Source: CAWIJJ01 sp963836405
GTDB lineage: Bacteria; Acidobacteriota; Terriglobia; Bryobacterales; Bryobacteraceae
Assembly: GCA_963836405.1 (NCBI GenBank)
Contig: CAWIJL010000007.1
Location: 496,001-560,000, forward strand
DNA: 64,000 nucleotides
Reading direction: 5' to 3'
The notes beneath the pieces were generated by a model, which was not told the DNA's origin, searched no databases, and saw nothing but the letters and a program-made list of their open reading frames with translations. Both the position numbers and the translations under genes were made by a program. Of this stretch, positions 1 to 9,210 are shown piece after piece (within the stretch, counting starts at the first letter, position 1; the number at the start of each line of letters is the position of its first letter).

Positions 1-717
1 GCCGTCGCCGGCTTGCGCAGCCGAAACCGGTGGCTCGGCGCAGCGTTGAGCGCCATCCTGGTTAGCCAGCAGTTCACCGTATTCACCGTTCCCACGGCGC
101 TGTTGTTCTACTGCACTATCGCGCTCGCCATGTCGCTCGCTTCCGGCGCCGCTGAAGACGAGCGGAAAACAAGATTCGCCTGGGCAGCCGCACCCGCTGC
201 ACTGGCGCTGCTCTATTGCGCGGCACGGTTCGGCGTGGCGGATGCGGCACTCGCTTCCGCACAGAAGAATCTTCAGCAGGGCAGGCTGGAAGCTTCCTTG
301 GGAAGTTGGAAGCAGTACGTGGCGTGGCGGCTGCCCGGTTCGAGTTCCGGCATCTGGTATTCGCGCGCGCTGCTCAACGCCAAGGCGATTCGCCAAGCCG
401 GCGCTCCGTCGATCGATGCTGCGCGATTCGCCGAAGATCCCTTTAACGCCTGGTATAACCGGGCGCAGGTCTGCGCAGCCGGCGGCGACGCCTCGTGCGT
501 CGAGAGCAGCCTGCGGGCAGCTATCGCGGCCCACCCCAACTGGTTCAAACCGCATCTGGCGCTGGCCGGCTTCCTTCGCCTCGAGGAGCGAATGGAGGAG
601 GCCGAGAGCGAAGCCTCGCAGGCGGCATTCCTGAATAACGGCAAGGACGCAGAGGTGGCCGGCGCGCTCCATGAGATACGCCTCCGCCGCGCCGCAACCG
701 CCGCACATTTGCACTAG
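1..717 (+). CDS. O-antigen ligase-like membrane protein with C-terminal TPR region (3' part)
   Basis: The frame is open to the left edge, so the true start lies outside the window; a TTG at 13 is only an internal candidate. About 238 residues are visible. They begin with two hydrophobic stretches (roughly residues 10-45 and 58-80), followed by a soluble, Ala-rich helical part with paired helices of tetratricopeptide type, for example around DPFNAWYNRAQVC and HPNWFKPHLALAGFL. Membrane segments followed by TPR-like helices are the usual ending of Wzy/O-antigen-ligase family proteins, which join sugar chains at the periplasmic face of the inner membrane. The catalytic periplasmic loop is not in view, so the function is inferred from architecture only; another membrane protein with a TPR tail is possible. 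Confidence 0.55.
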   Translation, partial: AVAGLRSRNRWLGAALSAILVSQQFTVFTVPTALLFYCTIALAMSLASGAAEDERKTRFAWAAAPAALALLYCAARFGVADAALASAQKNLQQGRLEASLGSWKQYVAWRLPGSSSGIWYSRALLNAKAIRQAGAPSIDAARFAEDPFNAWYNRAQVCAAGGDASCVESSLRAAIAAHPNWFKPHLALAGFLRLEERMEEAESEASQAAFLNNGKDAEVAGALHEIRLRRAATAAHLH

Positions 718-772
718 TTAATTTTTGATCTGAACTGCCGGCAGATCGCCGGCTGTCCCATAAGATTGAGGC

Positions 773-1588
773 ATGCGTCTCCTGCTTTTCGGTCTGGCAA
801 CGGTTCTGCTCGCCGGCGCCCAGACACCCGTGATCGCTCCCGGCGGCGTACTTAACGGCGCCAGCTTCGATAAAACCGGACAACCCGTCGCGCCAGGCTC
901 ACTGGTCTCGATTTTCGGAACGGAGTTGACGGCGGCAACGGCTTCCGCCGATTCGATTCCGCTCTCCACGGAATTGTCGGGCGTGAGCGTAACTTTCAAC
1001 GGGGTGGCCGCTCCGATGAAGGACGTGGTGCATGCCAGTCCGGACCAGCTCAACACGCAGGTGCCCTGGGAAGTGCTGCCCGCGGGAACCCAGGACGGAA
1101 CCGCGCAGGTGATCGTGACGCGCAACGGTGTCGCCTCCGAGCCGCTGACGGTCTCGATCGGCGCCGCTCCCGGCATCTTCACATTTCCCGGCGGTGTCGG
1201 ACAGGCCGTAGCTTACGGCAACAGCGACGGCGCAATCGCCGCACCGTCCAGCGCCGCGTTGCCCTTTCCCTCGCATCCGGCGGCCATCAACGACCCCACT
1301 ACCCTGGTGATTCTCGCCACCGGCTTGGGCGCCGTGGATCCGCCCCTTCTTGCCGGCCATGATGCCAACGACGGCCAGTTGCACAACACCGTAGTGAAAC
1401 CGAGAGTGATGGTTGGAGGTGTGGATGCGCAGGTGGTATTCGCGGGCATGACGCCGCAATTCGTCGGCGTCTACCAGCTCAACATCGTCATCGCGCCCGG
1501 TACGCCTACCGGCGACGCGGTGCCGCTCCAGATCGTGATGAACGGCGTCACCAGCCGCGCGGAAGTGACGATCGCGGTAACGCAGTAG
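773..1588 (+). CDS. Secreted protein with Solibacter usitatus C-terminal-type domain (TIGR03437-like)
   Basis: 271 residues. A signal peptide (MRLLLFGLATVLLAGAQ) is followed at once by the domain often found at the C-terminus of large secreted acidobacterial proteins: GGVLNGASF near residue 25, the PGSLVSIFGTEL stretch, PDQLNTQVPWEV near residue 103, and the late GMTPQFVGVYQLNIVIP-like segment. Here the domain makes up the whole mature protein, without the beta-propeller or repeat region it usually follows. The fold is probably two Ig-like beta-sandwiches; the biochemical role is unknown. TAAGAT at 761-766 lies only six bases before the ATG and no Shine-Dalgarno sequence is visible, so the message may be leaderless. 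The gene converges on the antiporter gene with no gap. Confidence 0.8.
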   Translation: MRLLLFGLATVLLAGAQTPVIAPGGVLNGASFDKTGQPVAPGSLVSIFGTELTAATASADSIPLSTELSGVSVTFNGVAAPMKDVVHASPDQLNTQVPWEVLPAGTQDGTAQVIVTRNGVASEPLTVSIGAAPGIFTFPGGVGQAVAYGNSDGAIAAPSSAALPFPSHPAAINDPTTLVILATGLGAVDPPLLAGHDANDGQLHNTVVKPRVMVGGVDAQVVFAGMTPQFVGVYQLNIVIAPGTPTGDAVPLQIVMNGVTSRAEVTIAVTQ

Positions 1589-3124
1589 TCACGCGCTCCC
1601 GGTTTGATCGAGGATGGTTTCGCGCAGGTCCAGGTCCCTTTCGAGGCGGCCCAGGGCATAGTCGCCGATCTCTCCGCCATCGCGCAATTCGAGCAGGCGC
1701 TTTCGCTCCGCTTCGAGGAGCCTGGCGCGCACCTTTCCGTTGGAATGCCCGGTCTCCGAGCGCGCGGTCTGCCGCTCAATGCGGTATTCCTGGCGCAGCC
1801 GTTCGGCCAGTTCCTCCGGGACTGAACCCTCGCTTTCCATGCGATCGAGGCATTCGATGGCGGCATCCGCGGCTTCCGTCATCCCTCGCGCCTCCTCCTC
1901 GGCCACCTCTTCTTCGGCGCGGCGGCTGTCAGCGTCGACGCCGAGCAGCCGCACCAGCGGCGTCAGCAGAGTTCCTTGCAGGATCAGCGTGAAGGCAATC
2001 GCCGCGGCGGTGATGGAGATGATCTCCCCCCGGTGCGGGAAGGGTGCCTCCGATCCTATCGGTATCGACAGCGCGGCCGCCAGCGAGATCGGTCCGCGCA
2101 TGCCGGACCACGCCAGCACCGCCAGGTGGCGCCCGGGCAGGATCGTTTTGCTCCACCTCGAGAACCGCAGCGCAATCCAGACGGCGGTGCACCAGAACAG
2201 GCGCACCACCGCCAGTCCCGCACCCACCGCCAACCCCCACAGCAGCACCTGCATCCCGGAGGGGTCGAGTATCTGTCGCAATTCGATACCGACCGCGAGA
2301 AAGAAGGTCCCGTTCAGAAGAAAAACCAGGATGTTCCAGAAGGACACCGCGTGCAGCCGCGTTCCGGCCGGGACGAACGTGGAGCGGCGCTCGCCGATGT
2401 ACATTCCCGCTGCCACCGTCGCCAGAATGCCGGAACCACCCAATAACTCCGGCAACAGGTAAGCGAGGAACGGCGTGAGGACGGAGATGGCAATTTCAAT
2501 TCTCGAATCGTCGATTTTTTTCCGGATCCACGAAACCCCAATTGCCACCAGCCACCCATAGAGCGGTTCTCCAACCAGAATCAGCGCGAACCGGAGCAAC
2601 CCACTGCCAATCGAAAAGCTCCCGGCGAGCACCGCCGCCGTGGCCAGCCGCAGCAGCGTTAACGATACGGCATCGTTGACCAGCGACTCCCCTTCGAGAA
2701 TCGCCATCAGCCGGTGCGGGATGCCGACCTTGCTGGCTATCGAATTTGCCGCCACCGGGTCGGTCGGCGCCGTTAAAGCGCCCAGGGTGAACCCGACAGC
2801 CCAAGGCAGATCCACCAGGTAGTGGGCTAAGGCGGCAATGGCAACCGTGGAGATCCCCACGAGGCCGAGAGCCAGCATTCCGATGGGCCGCAGGTTCGAC
2901 CGAAACTCCGGCCAGGGCAATTCCACCGCGGCCGCGTAGATCAACGGCGGCAGTAGTACATATAATGCTACCTTCGGGTCGAACCGCAGCGTGGGAAATC
3001 CCGGAATGAACGCAACTGCCAGCCCGAGAGCGCACCAGATGACAGCGTCGGCGACCGGCCAGCGGTTCGCGAGCAGGCTGCCAACGATGATAAGCACGAG
3101 GATGGCAAGCCCGACAAGTCCCAT
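1589..3124 (-). CDS. CPA1-family Na+/H+ (monovalent cation/proton) antiporter
   Basis: 511 residues. About 11-12 hydrophobic segments cover residues 1-400, followed by a charged cytoplasmic tail of about 110 residues rich in Glu and Arg (AEEEVAEEEARGM and onward). Family signatures are visible: the LPPLIYAAAVELPW segment, GALTAPTDPVA in the fifth-helix region, EGESLVNDAVSL, and the conserved Arg in SGMRGPISLAAAL. These place it with NhaP/NHE-type exchangers, which swap cytoplasmic Na+ or K+ for protons at the inner membrane. The TDP motif carries one Asp rather than the ND pair of electrogenic CPA2/NhaA types, so electroneutral exchange is expected. It stands alone, transcribed away from the T6SS locus. 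Ion specificity cannot be read from sequence. Confidence 0.9.
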   Translation of the reverse strand: MGLVGLAILVLIIVGSLLANRWPVADAVIWCALGLAVAFIPGFPTLRFDPKVALYVLLPPLIYAAAVELPWPEFRSNLRPIGMLALGLVGISTVAIAALAHYLVDLPWAVGFTLGALTAPTDPVAANSIASKVGIPHRLMAILEGESLVNDAVSLTLLRLATAAVLAGSFSIGSGLLRFALILVGEPLYGWLVAIGVSWIRKKIDDSRIEIAISVLTPFLAYLLPELLGGSGILATVAAGMYIGERRSTFVPAGTRLHAVSFWNILVFLLNGTFFLAVGIELRQILDPSGMQVLLWGLAVGAGLAVVRLFWCTAVWIALRFSRWSKTILPGRHLAVLAWSGMRGPISLAAALSIPIGSEAPFPHRGEIISITAAAIAFTLILQGTLLTPLVRLLGVDADSRRAEEEVAEEEARGMTEAADAAIECLDRMESEGSVPEELAERLRQEYRIERQTARSETGHSNGKVRARLLEAERKRLLELRDGGEIGDYALGRLERDLDLRETILDQTGSA

Positions 3125-3643
3125 GTTTCCAGCTACTCAACTTCGCTACAGGTCCGTCCCCATTGTTAGAGGGTTTACTGTCCAGACGGATTGAGCGGGT
3201 ACCAATACTAGCACCCGCTTATTCGGCGCTGGTACCCATTCGAGAGCAGGCAGTACACGTGCGATTGCTCACAATACAGATCGGAACAAACATTCAATCG
3301 CGCGGTGCGGCGCGGGTGGTATTCGAAGATTATTCAGAAGGTGGCGCGAGTCCGCGTTCCAGCAAACCCCAGGCAGTTAAACGGTTGAAGGACGTTAAGT
3401 TGCGGTCCTCCCGCCGGGTTACGCGGCCATCCGCCACAAGCTTCCAGCGTGTTCGCCGAAGCGGTGAGCGCCGGATACACGAAAGAAAACCGCAGAGGTT
3501 TTCAACACGGCGATCTCGGTCCCAGAGGAGGGTTGCCAACCGAGAAATGCCGTATCGCATTGCCAAAAGATGGTAGTACACTTGACGAAGGTTTCTGAGA
3601 GGATCAACACTCTCTACAGAGGGAAACCACCACAGGAGGCCCA
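3125..3643. other. Intergenic region upstream of the T6SS operon
   Basis: About 520 bases between the divergent antiporter and tssB genes. The open frame across 3163-3576 gives an Arg/Ser-rich, low-complexity translation with no domain or Shine-Dalgarno sequence, so I do not call it a gene. The base composition is less GC-rich than the neighbours. The last part (about 3560-3643) must hold the T6SS promoter and leader. I see no convincing -35/-10 pair, and a strong AGGAGG at 3634-3639 serves tssB. No repeats or RNA gene recognised. Confidence 0.5.
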
Positions 3644-4162
3644 ATGGGCAGGGAAAGTACACAACACAAACTGGATAGGGTGCGATCGCCTAGAGTTCAG
3701 ATCACCTATGACGTCGAAGTAGGCGGCGCCATCGAGCTGAAGGAACTCCCGTTTGTCATCGGCGTTTTGGGCGACTTCACAGGCCAGCCGGAGACGCCGC
3801 TGGCGAGATTAAAAGACCGCAAGTTCGTTGAAGTGAATCCGGATAATTTCGACACGGTGCTGGAAGGCATGAAGCCGCATGTGTCGTTTTCCGTGGAGAA
3901 CAAACTGAGCGAGGAGCCGGATGCCCCCAACCTGAAGGTGGATCTGCGTTTCTCGAAGATGGACGACTTCGAACCCCAGAATGTCGCCAGGCAGGTCAAG
4001 CCGCTCAAAGAGCTGCTGGACCTCCGAACCCGCCTGTCCGATCTTCGTGGGAGCCTGCAAGGAAACGACAAGCTCGAGGAATTGTTGCTCGAATCGGTGG
4101 GCAACCAGGACAAGCTGAACAAGTTGAAGGGCGAAATGGGTAAAGGAGAATCCAATGGCTGA
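3644..4162 (+). CDS. tssB: T6SS contractile sheath small subunit TssB (VipA)
   Basis: 172 residues. TssB pairs with TssC to build the contractile sheath around the Hcp tube in the cytoplasm. The hallmark N-terminal part is present: RVQITYDVEVGG followed by ELPFVIGVLGDFTG (residues about 18-48), then FVEVNPDNFD and the helical C-terminal part that contacts TssC (KPLKELLDLRTRLSDLRG). Length matches the family (about 160-175). The start is fixed by AGGAGG five bases upstream. The stop overlaps the tssC start (ATGGCTGA, 8 nt), so the pair is translationally coupled as expected for subunits made in equal amounts. Confidence 0.95.
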   Translation: MGRESTQHKLDRVRSPRVQITYDVEVGGAIELKELPFVIGVLGDFTGQPETPLARLKDRKFVEVNPDNFDTVLEGMKPHVSFSVENKLSEEPDAPNLKVDLRFSKMDDFEPQNVARQVKPLKELLDLRTRLSDLRGSLQGNDKLEELLLESVGNQDKLNKLKGEMGKGESNG

Positions 4163-5639
4163 TCCGCAAGCCGCACAACCGCAGGCACAGGGCGCGGAAG
4201 TTGAGGAAAGAGGTCTACTCGACCAGATCGTTGAAGAAGGACGTTTCGGTATCGAGCCGGCCTCCAAGGAACGCGGAAAAAATCTGGTCAAGGAGTTCGT
4301 CGCCCAGGTCCTCGAAGGTTCGATGACCATCGCCCGCGACGCCGAAATGATGATCAACTCGCGCATCGCGCAGATCGATCATCTAATCTCCATTCAACTG
4401 AACGAAATCATGCACCATCCCTCGTTCCAAAAGCTGGAAGGAACGTGGCGCGGCGTGAAGTACCTGATGGACCAGAGCGAGACCGGAGTGATGTTGAAGA
4501 TCCGGATCCTGAACTGCTCCAAAAAGGAAATGTTGAAGGACTTGCAGCGGGCTCCGGAATTCGACCAGAGCGCGCTGTTTAAAAAGGTCTACGAAGAGGA
4601 GTATGGCGTTTTCGGCGGCGCTCCCTTCGGCGCCCTGGTCGGCGATTACGAATTCGGAAAACATCCCGAGGACATGGAACTGCTCGAGCAGGTTTCCCAC
4701 GTCGCCGCGGCGGCGCATGCCCCCTTCTGCACGGCGGCCAGCGCGGATATGCTCAATCTGCCTTCATGGACCCAACTGGGCGCCCCGCGCGACCTCGCCA
4801 AGGTGTTCGACACCACCGAGTACGCGAAGTGGAAGAGCTTCCGGCAGTCGGAAGATTCCCGTTACGTATCGCTGACCTGCCCGCGGGTTTTGGGCCGGCT
4901 GCCTTACGGAAAAGACACCAAGCCGGTGGAAGAGTTCTCCTATGAGGAGCACGTGGACGGCACGGATCACTCCAAGTATCTCTGGATGAACGCGGCCTTC
5001 ACGCTCGCCACCCGCATGACCAACTCGTTCTCGAAGTACGGCATGTGCGTGGCCATGCGCGGTGTGGAAGGCGGCGGACTGGTGGAAGGTCTCCCGGTCC
5101 ACAATTTCTATACCGACGATGGCGACGTCACCATGAAGTGCCCGACGGAAGTGCCCATCACGGATCGCCGCGAGAAAGAACTCGCCGACCTGGGCTTCGC
5201 CCCGATCGTGCACTGCAAGGACACCGACTACGCGGCGTTCTTCAGCGTCCAGTCCGCGCAAAAGCCGAAGCTGTACGACACCGATTCGGCCAATGCCAAC
5301 GCCCGTCTGTCCACCCAGATCCCGTACATCATGGCGGTGTCGCGCTTCGCCCATTATTTGAAGGCGATGATGCGCGACAAGATCGGCAGCTTCATGTCCC
5401 GGCAGGATGCCGAAATCTTCCTGAACCGCTGGATCACAAGATATGTCATTCCTGACGACACCGCGTCCCCGCAGATGAAAGCACGTTGTCCGCTGCGGGA
5501 AGCGCGCGTGGACGTCACGGAAGTTCCCGGAAAGCCCGGATCGTACCGGGCCGTTGCGTTCCTAAGGCCGCACTTCCAGTTGGAGGAACTATCCGTATCA
5601 CTACGGCTGGTTGCGGATTTGCCGGCCCCGGCGAAGTAA
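4155..5639 (+). CDS. tssC: T6SS contractile sheath large subunit TssC (VipB)
   Basis: 494 residues, the usual TssC length. After a short acidic N-terminus (EERGLLDQIVEEG) it carries the conserved helix with INSRIAQIDHLISIQLNEI, the HHPSFQKLEGTWRGVKYL motif near residue 95, FGALVGDYEF, the LTCPRVLGRLPYG loop and the C-terminal half with CPTEVPITDRREKELADLGF. It forms the outer body of the T6SS sheath with TssB and is recycled by ClpV. GGAG four bases upstream of the ATG and the 8-nt overlap with tssB fix the start. Confidence 0.96.
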   Translation: MADPQAAQPQAQGAEVEERGLLDQIVEEGRFGIEPASKERGKNLVKEFVAQVLEGSMTIARDAEMMINSRIAQIDHLISIQLNEIMHHPSFQKLEGTWRGVKYLMDQSETGVMLKIRILNCSKKEMLKDLQRAPEFDQSALFKKVYEEEYGVFGGAPFGALVGDYEFGKHPEDMELLEQVSHVAAAAHAPFCTAASADMLNLPSWTQLGAPRDLAKVFDTTEYAKWKSFRQSEDSRYVSLTCPRVLGRLPYGKDTKPVEEFSYEEHVDGTDHSKYLWMNAAFTLATRMTNSFSKYGMCVAMRGVEGGGLVEGLPVHNFYTDDGDVTMKCPTEVPITDRREKELADLGFAPIVHCKDTDYAAFFSVQSAQKPKLYDTDSANANARLSTQIPYIMAVSRFAHYLKAMMRDKIGSFMSRQDAEIFLNRWITRYVIPDDTASPQMKARCPLREARVDVTEVPGKPGSYRAVAFLRPHFQLEELSVSLRLVADLPAPAK

Positions 5640-5696
5640 ACTCGTTCGTGGCCTAAACCAAAACAATAAAAACAAAAAAAAGACGAGGAGAAACCA

Positions 5697-6203
5697 ATGG
5701 CAGTAAATGCGTATCTGTTTATCGAAGGCGTGGATGGTCCCAGCACCAGCAAGACGAACCACATCGATGTCCTTTCGTTCAGCTGGGGTGTGAGCCAGAC
5801 GTCCACTTACGGCGCCGGCGCATCCGGCAAGGAAGCCAAGGCGGGCCGGGCGGACTTTTCCAACCTCACCATCATGAAGGTTCTGGACAAGACGTCTCCG
5901 TTGCTCTGCGATCACTGCGCTTCCGGCGACATCCTGAAGAAGGTGTATATCCTGTACGACAAGCCGGTCGGAACCGAGCAGCAGGATTACTTCCGCATCT
6001 ATCTGAAGGACGCCCTGATCACGTCGGTTCAGCTCTCGGGCAGCAACGAGAATCCGACCGAGTCGGTGAGCTTCGCCTTCCAGGCGGTCGAAGTCGCCTA
6101 CAAGCCGGAGAAGGACGACGGTTCTCTCGACGCCGCCATTCGCAAGGGCTACGATCTGGAGACGCTGAAGTCCGACTACGCCGCCGAAGAGGCGATGGCC
6201 TAA
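5697..6203 (+). CDS. hcp: T6SS tube protein Hcp (TssD)
   Basis: 168 residues. Hcp hexamers stack into the inner tube that the sheath expels. The protein begins MAVNAYLFIEGVDGPS, followed by HIDVLSFSWGVSQTS and the beta-barrel segments around GRADFSNLTIMKVLDKTSPLL and DYFRIYLKDALITSVQLSG. This is the DUF796/Hcp fold seen from sequence; there is no C-terminal effector extension. GAGGAG at 5685-5690 fixes the start. The 57-base gap from tssC, rich in A just before the gene, may separate expression of this highly made subunit from the sheath genes. Confidence 0.93.
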   Translation: MAVNAYLFIEGVDGPSTSKTNHIDVLSFSWGVSQTSTYGAGASGKEAKAGRADFSNLTIMKVLDKTSPLLCDHCASGDILKKVYILYDKPVGTEQQDYFRIYLKDALITSVQLSGSNENPTESVSFAFQAVEVAYKPEKDDGSLDAAIRKGYDLETLKSDYAAEEAMA

Positions 6204-6214
6204 GGTCTGCGCCG

Positions 6215-6925
6215 ATGACACCTAAGGAACTTCTCGCCACGGGGAAGGTCCGGGAAGCGGAGGGGGCGTTAACCGCCTTCCTCCGCGACAATCCGGCCGA
6301 TGCCGCGCGGCGCACATTTCTCTTCGAACTGCTTTGTTTTTCCGGCCAGTACGAGCGTGCCGGCAAGCAGCTGAGTGTTTTGTCGCAAGGCAGCAAGGAA
6401 GCTGAAATGGGGGCGACACTGTACTACTCGGCATTGCACGCCGAGAAACTGCGCCACCAGATGTTTCAAAAGCAGGAGTTCCCTGCCACCGCTCCCGCCA
6501 AATCCCCGCCGGGCACGCTGAATGGCAAGCCCTTCGAGAGCATCAGCGACGCCGACCCCGATATCGGCGCGCGCCTCGAGTTGTACGCAGCCGGCGCCTA
6601 CCTCTGGATCCCTTTCGAACACATCGCCTCGGTCACCATCGAGCAGCCCAAACTTCTGCGGGACACGCTCTGGACTCCGGCGTTCGTACTTACCGGCCCC
6701 TCCTTTCAAGGCATGGATATCGGGCAGGTGATCATTCCTGCCATCTATCCCTACTCGTGGAAATCCGACGACCAGACGTTATGGCTGGGCCGATCCACCG
6801 ATTGGGTGGCGGACGACGAAGGCAAAGAGTTCCCCGTGGGACATAAGGTGTTCATCGTGGATGGCGAGGAAGTGCCGCTGCTGGAAATCCGGTCGCTGGA
6901 GTTCGCTTCCAATGCCGCTGCGTGA
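6215..6925 (+). CDS. tagJ: T6SS accessory protein TagJ (ImpE family)
   Basis: 236 residues. Residues 1-80 are TPR-like helices (LLATGKVREAEGALTAFLRDNP, short of a complete repeat set), followed by the ImpE domain with PFESISDADPDIGARLELYAAGAYLWIPF-like elements in which SDADPD and YLWIPFEHI are typical, and by TLWTPAFVLTGPSF. TagJ proteins bind the sheath protein TssB and accompany a subset of ClpV/TssH proteins. Its position directly after hcp and before tssA fits that subset. The 3' end overlaps the tssA start by 14 nt, so it belongs to the same transcript. Confidence 0.88.
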   Translation: MTPKELLATGKVREAEGALTAFLRDNPADAARRTFLFELLCFSGQYERAGKQLSVLSQGSKEAEMGATLYYSALHAEKLRHQMFQKQEFPATAPAKSPPGTLNGKPFESISDADPDIGARLELYAAGAYLWIPFEHIASVTIEQPKLLRDTLWTPAFVLTGPSFQGMDIGQVIIPAIYPYSWKSDDQTLWLGRSTDWVADDEGKEFPVGHKVFIVDGEEVPLLEIRSLEFASNAAA

Positions 6926-8714
6926 AGACATTCTCAAGCCCATACCCGGCGAAAACCCGTCCGGCCGGCACCTCCGCACCGATCCCGTCTACGACAAGGT
7001 CAGAGAGGCCCGGCGCGAGGACGACGAACTGCCTCAGGGCGTCTGGCAGCATGAACGGAAGGTCGCCGATTACGCCGAGGTAGTGAAACTCGCCGGCGAC
7101 GCGATCGCCACCCAGAGCAAAGACCTGCAACTGGCGGCGTGGCTTTGCGAAGCGCTCCTCAAACGGGAGGGATTGCGCGGGTTCAGCGAGGGGCTCACTC
7201 TCTGCGGCAAGCTGATAACCGACTTTTGGGACACCTTCTACCCGGAGGTCGAAGACGGCGAACTCGAAGATCGCGCCGCGCCGTTCGAATGGATCAACTC
7301 CCGTCTTGTGCCGGCGGTCAAGGGCCTGCCGCTCACAATCGAGGGACACGATTTCTTCGGTTATAAGCAGTCGCGCACCATTCAATACGAAGACCAGGCC
7401 AAATCCAAGGAAGAGAAGGCTGCCCGCGAAAAGCAGCTCAAGGAAGGCAAACTGGCGCCGGAAGCGTTCGACAAGGCCTTCGTCGAAACACCCAAACTCT
7501 TCTATTCGGGCCTGGAAAAATCGATTGACGAAACGCTCGAAACCATCGAGACTCTGAACCGGACCTGCCACGAAAAATTCGCTGATGCCGCCCCTTCCTT
7601 CACTACTCTCAAGGAAGGCATCCTCGAGTTCCGGCAGGTGGTTCACAGCCTGCTTCAGAAGAAGCGCGAGACCGAGCCCGATCCGGTAGAGGAAAAGCCG
7701 CCGGAGCCCGAGGAGGCAGCGGAAGGCGGCGAAGCTCCACAGGGCGAAGCCACGGAAGGCTCGTGGGGCGGAGGCCCGCAAGGGCTGCTTTCGTTCCGCG
7801 CCGCGGCCGAGCCCGCGGGACGTCGCGAAGCCGTGGCCAGCGTGGTGGCTGCCGCCTCTTACCTTCGTAAACAGGAGCCGCACAGCCCGGCATCTTATAT
7901 GATGCTGCGCGGCCTCCGTTGGGGAGAGCTTCGCGGGTCGAGCGATCCGTCGGTGCTCGAAGCTCCGCCCAGCGATCTTCGCCAGCAGGTGAAAACGCTG
8001 GCTCTGCGCAGCCGTTGGACCGAACTGCTCGACCTGGCCGAAAACATCATGGCCCTGCCCTGTAGCCGCGCCTGGCTGGACCTGCAGCGCTTCGTGGTGG
8101 AAGCGTGCGTGGCTCTCGGCGACGATTACAGCCCGATCGCCATCGCCATCCGCTCCGAACTGCGCGCGCTATTACGCGATCTCCCGCACCTGATGGAGGC
8201 CATGCTCAGCGACGATACCCCGGCCGCCAACCCGCAAACGCAGGCCTGGCTGCGCGAGATTCTCGGCGAACCGGCCGGCGCCGCCCCCCAGCCGGGTCCG
8301 CCGCACCTGCCCGTGATGGACGGCATCACCCCGGGCTGGCAGAAGAAATACGTGGACGCCCACGCCCTCGCCCTGGAAGCCATGCGCAGCGGCCAGGCGC
8401 AAAAAGCGGTCGCGATCCTGCAAAAGGAGGTGGAGCGCCAGTTGTCCGGCCGCGGCCGCTTCCTGCGCAAATTGCAACTTTCCCAGATCTGTATTCAGGC
8501 CGGCAAAGACGTGATCGCCCAACCGCTGTTGGACGACCTGGCGGCCGCTATCGACCTTTACAAACTGGAGGAGTGGGAAGACCGGGAAACGGTAGCCGGC
8601 GCCCTCACTTTTCTCGCGCAGAACAGCAAGAAGATTCAGGGGGATCCCAAGCTGAAACAGGCGATCTTCGAACGCATCTGCCGGCTCGATCCGGTGCAGG
8701 CGCTCTCCATCTGA
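6912..8714 (+). CDS. tssA: T6SS protein TssA (ImpA N-terminal family)
   Basis: 600 residues. TssA caps or primes tail polymerisation at the baseplate. The ATG at 6912 is chosen because the protein then begins MPLREDILKPIPGENPSG, the classical ImpA N-terminal motif; an upstream in-frame ATG at 6861 would add 17 unrelated residues. The ImpA N-terminal domain spans about residues 1-180. A highly acidic Pro/Glu linker follows at about 255-300, and the C-terminal half (about 300-600) is Ala/Leu-rich and alpha-helical, ending CRLDPVQALSI. The length and C-terminus suggest a long-type TssA, but I cannot decide which C-terminal class. It overlaps tagJ by 14 nt. Confidence 0.9.
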   Translation: MPLREDILKPIPGENPSGRHLRTDPVYDKVREARREDDELPQGVWQHERKVADYAEVVKLAGDAIATQSKDLQLAAWLCEALLKREGLRGFSEGLTLCGKLITDFWDTFYPEVEDGELEDRAAPFEWINSRLVPAVKGLPLTIEGHDFFGYKQSRTIQYEDQAKSKEEKAAREKQLKEGKLAPEAFDKAFVETPKLFYSGLEKSIDETLETIETLNRTCHEKFADAAPSFTTLKEGILEFRQVVHSLLQKKRETEPDPVEEKPPEPEEAAEGGEAPQGEATEGSWGGGPQGLLSFRAAAEPAGRREAVASVVAAASYLRKQEPHSPASYMMLRGLRWGELRGSSDPSVLEAPPSDLRQQVKTLALRSRWTELLDLAENIMALPCSRAWLDLQRFVVEACVALGDDYSPIAIAIRSELRALLRDLPHLMEAMLSDDTPAANPQTQAWLREILGEPAGAAPQPGPPHLPVMDGITPGWQKKYVDAHALALEAMRSGQAQKAVAILQKEVERQLSGRGRFLRKLQLSQICIQAGKDVIAQPLLDDLAAAIDLYKLEEWEDRETVAGALTFLAQNSKKIQGDPKLKQAIFERICRLDPVQALSI

Positions 8715-8718
8715 CGAT

Positions 8719-9210
8719 ATGGCCCACTCGGTTCCAGACTCCGCCGTCACGCTTTCGGTCTTCGACAGGCTCATCGATAGCGAGCCGCGCAATTCGAAGG
8801 AAGCGCCGCTGACGCGCGCGCAGTCCGTGCGCATGCTGCGCGACGCCGTGCGCCGCGACCTCGAGTGGCTGCTCAACACGCGGCGCATCGCCATCCCGCC
8901 GGACGAGGGCTTTCGCGAGCTGAACCGTTCCGTTTACGTATTCGGGCTCCCGGATTTCACGGGCATCAGCCTGTCGAACCTGTCGGATCGCACCAAGCTG
9001 ATCCGGCAGCTTCAAAGCACCGTCAGGCTCTTCGAGCCGCGCATCGCGAAGGTTCGCATCGTCCCGCTCGAAGCGGACGGAAAAGGCAGCCGTACGCTGC
9101 GATTTCGGATCGAGGGGCTGCTGCTGATGGACCCGGAACCCGAGCACGTCTCCTTCGACACCGTCCTGCAACTGACCAGCGGCCAGTATGAGGTTCAGAA
9201 TGCGGGATGA
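8719..9210 (+). CDS. tssE: T6SS baseplate protein TssE (gp25-like)
   Basis: 163 residues, a typical TssE length. It contains the gp25/lysozyme-like baseplate fold: SVFDRLIDSEP near residue 15, the RMLRDAVRRDLEWLLNTRR segment, SVYVFGLPDFTGISLSNL, and the C-terminal ESRIAKVRI-like strand (FEPRIAKVRIVPLE). TssE sits in the baseplate wedge and starts sheath assembly. It lies four bases after tssA, and its 3' end overlaps tssF by 11 nt, so it is coupled with both. Confidence 0.92.
   Translation: MAHSVPDSAVTLSVFDRLIDSEPRNSKEAPLTRAQSVRMLRDAVRRDLEWLLNTRRIAIPPDEGFRELNRSVYVFGLPDFTGISLSNLSDRTKLIRQLQSTVRLFEPRIAKVRIVPLEADGKGSRTLRFRIEGLLLMDPEPEHVSFDTVLQLTSGQYEVQNAG

Noticed and set aside
3163..3576. Open frame of 137 codons upstream of tssB
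   Set aside because: Arg/Ser-rich translation without domain, signal or ribosome-binding site, in a region that must hold the T6SS promoter; long frames without stops are common by chance at this GC content.
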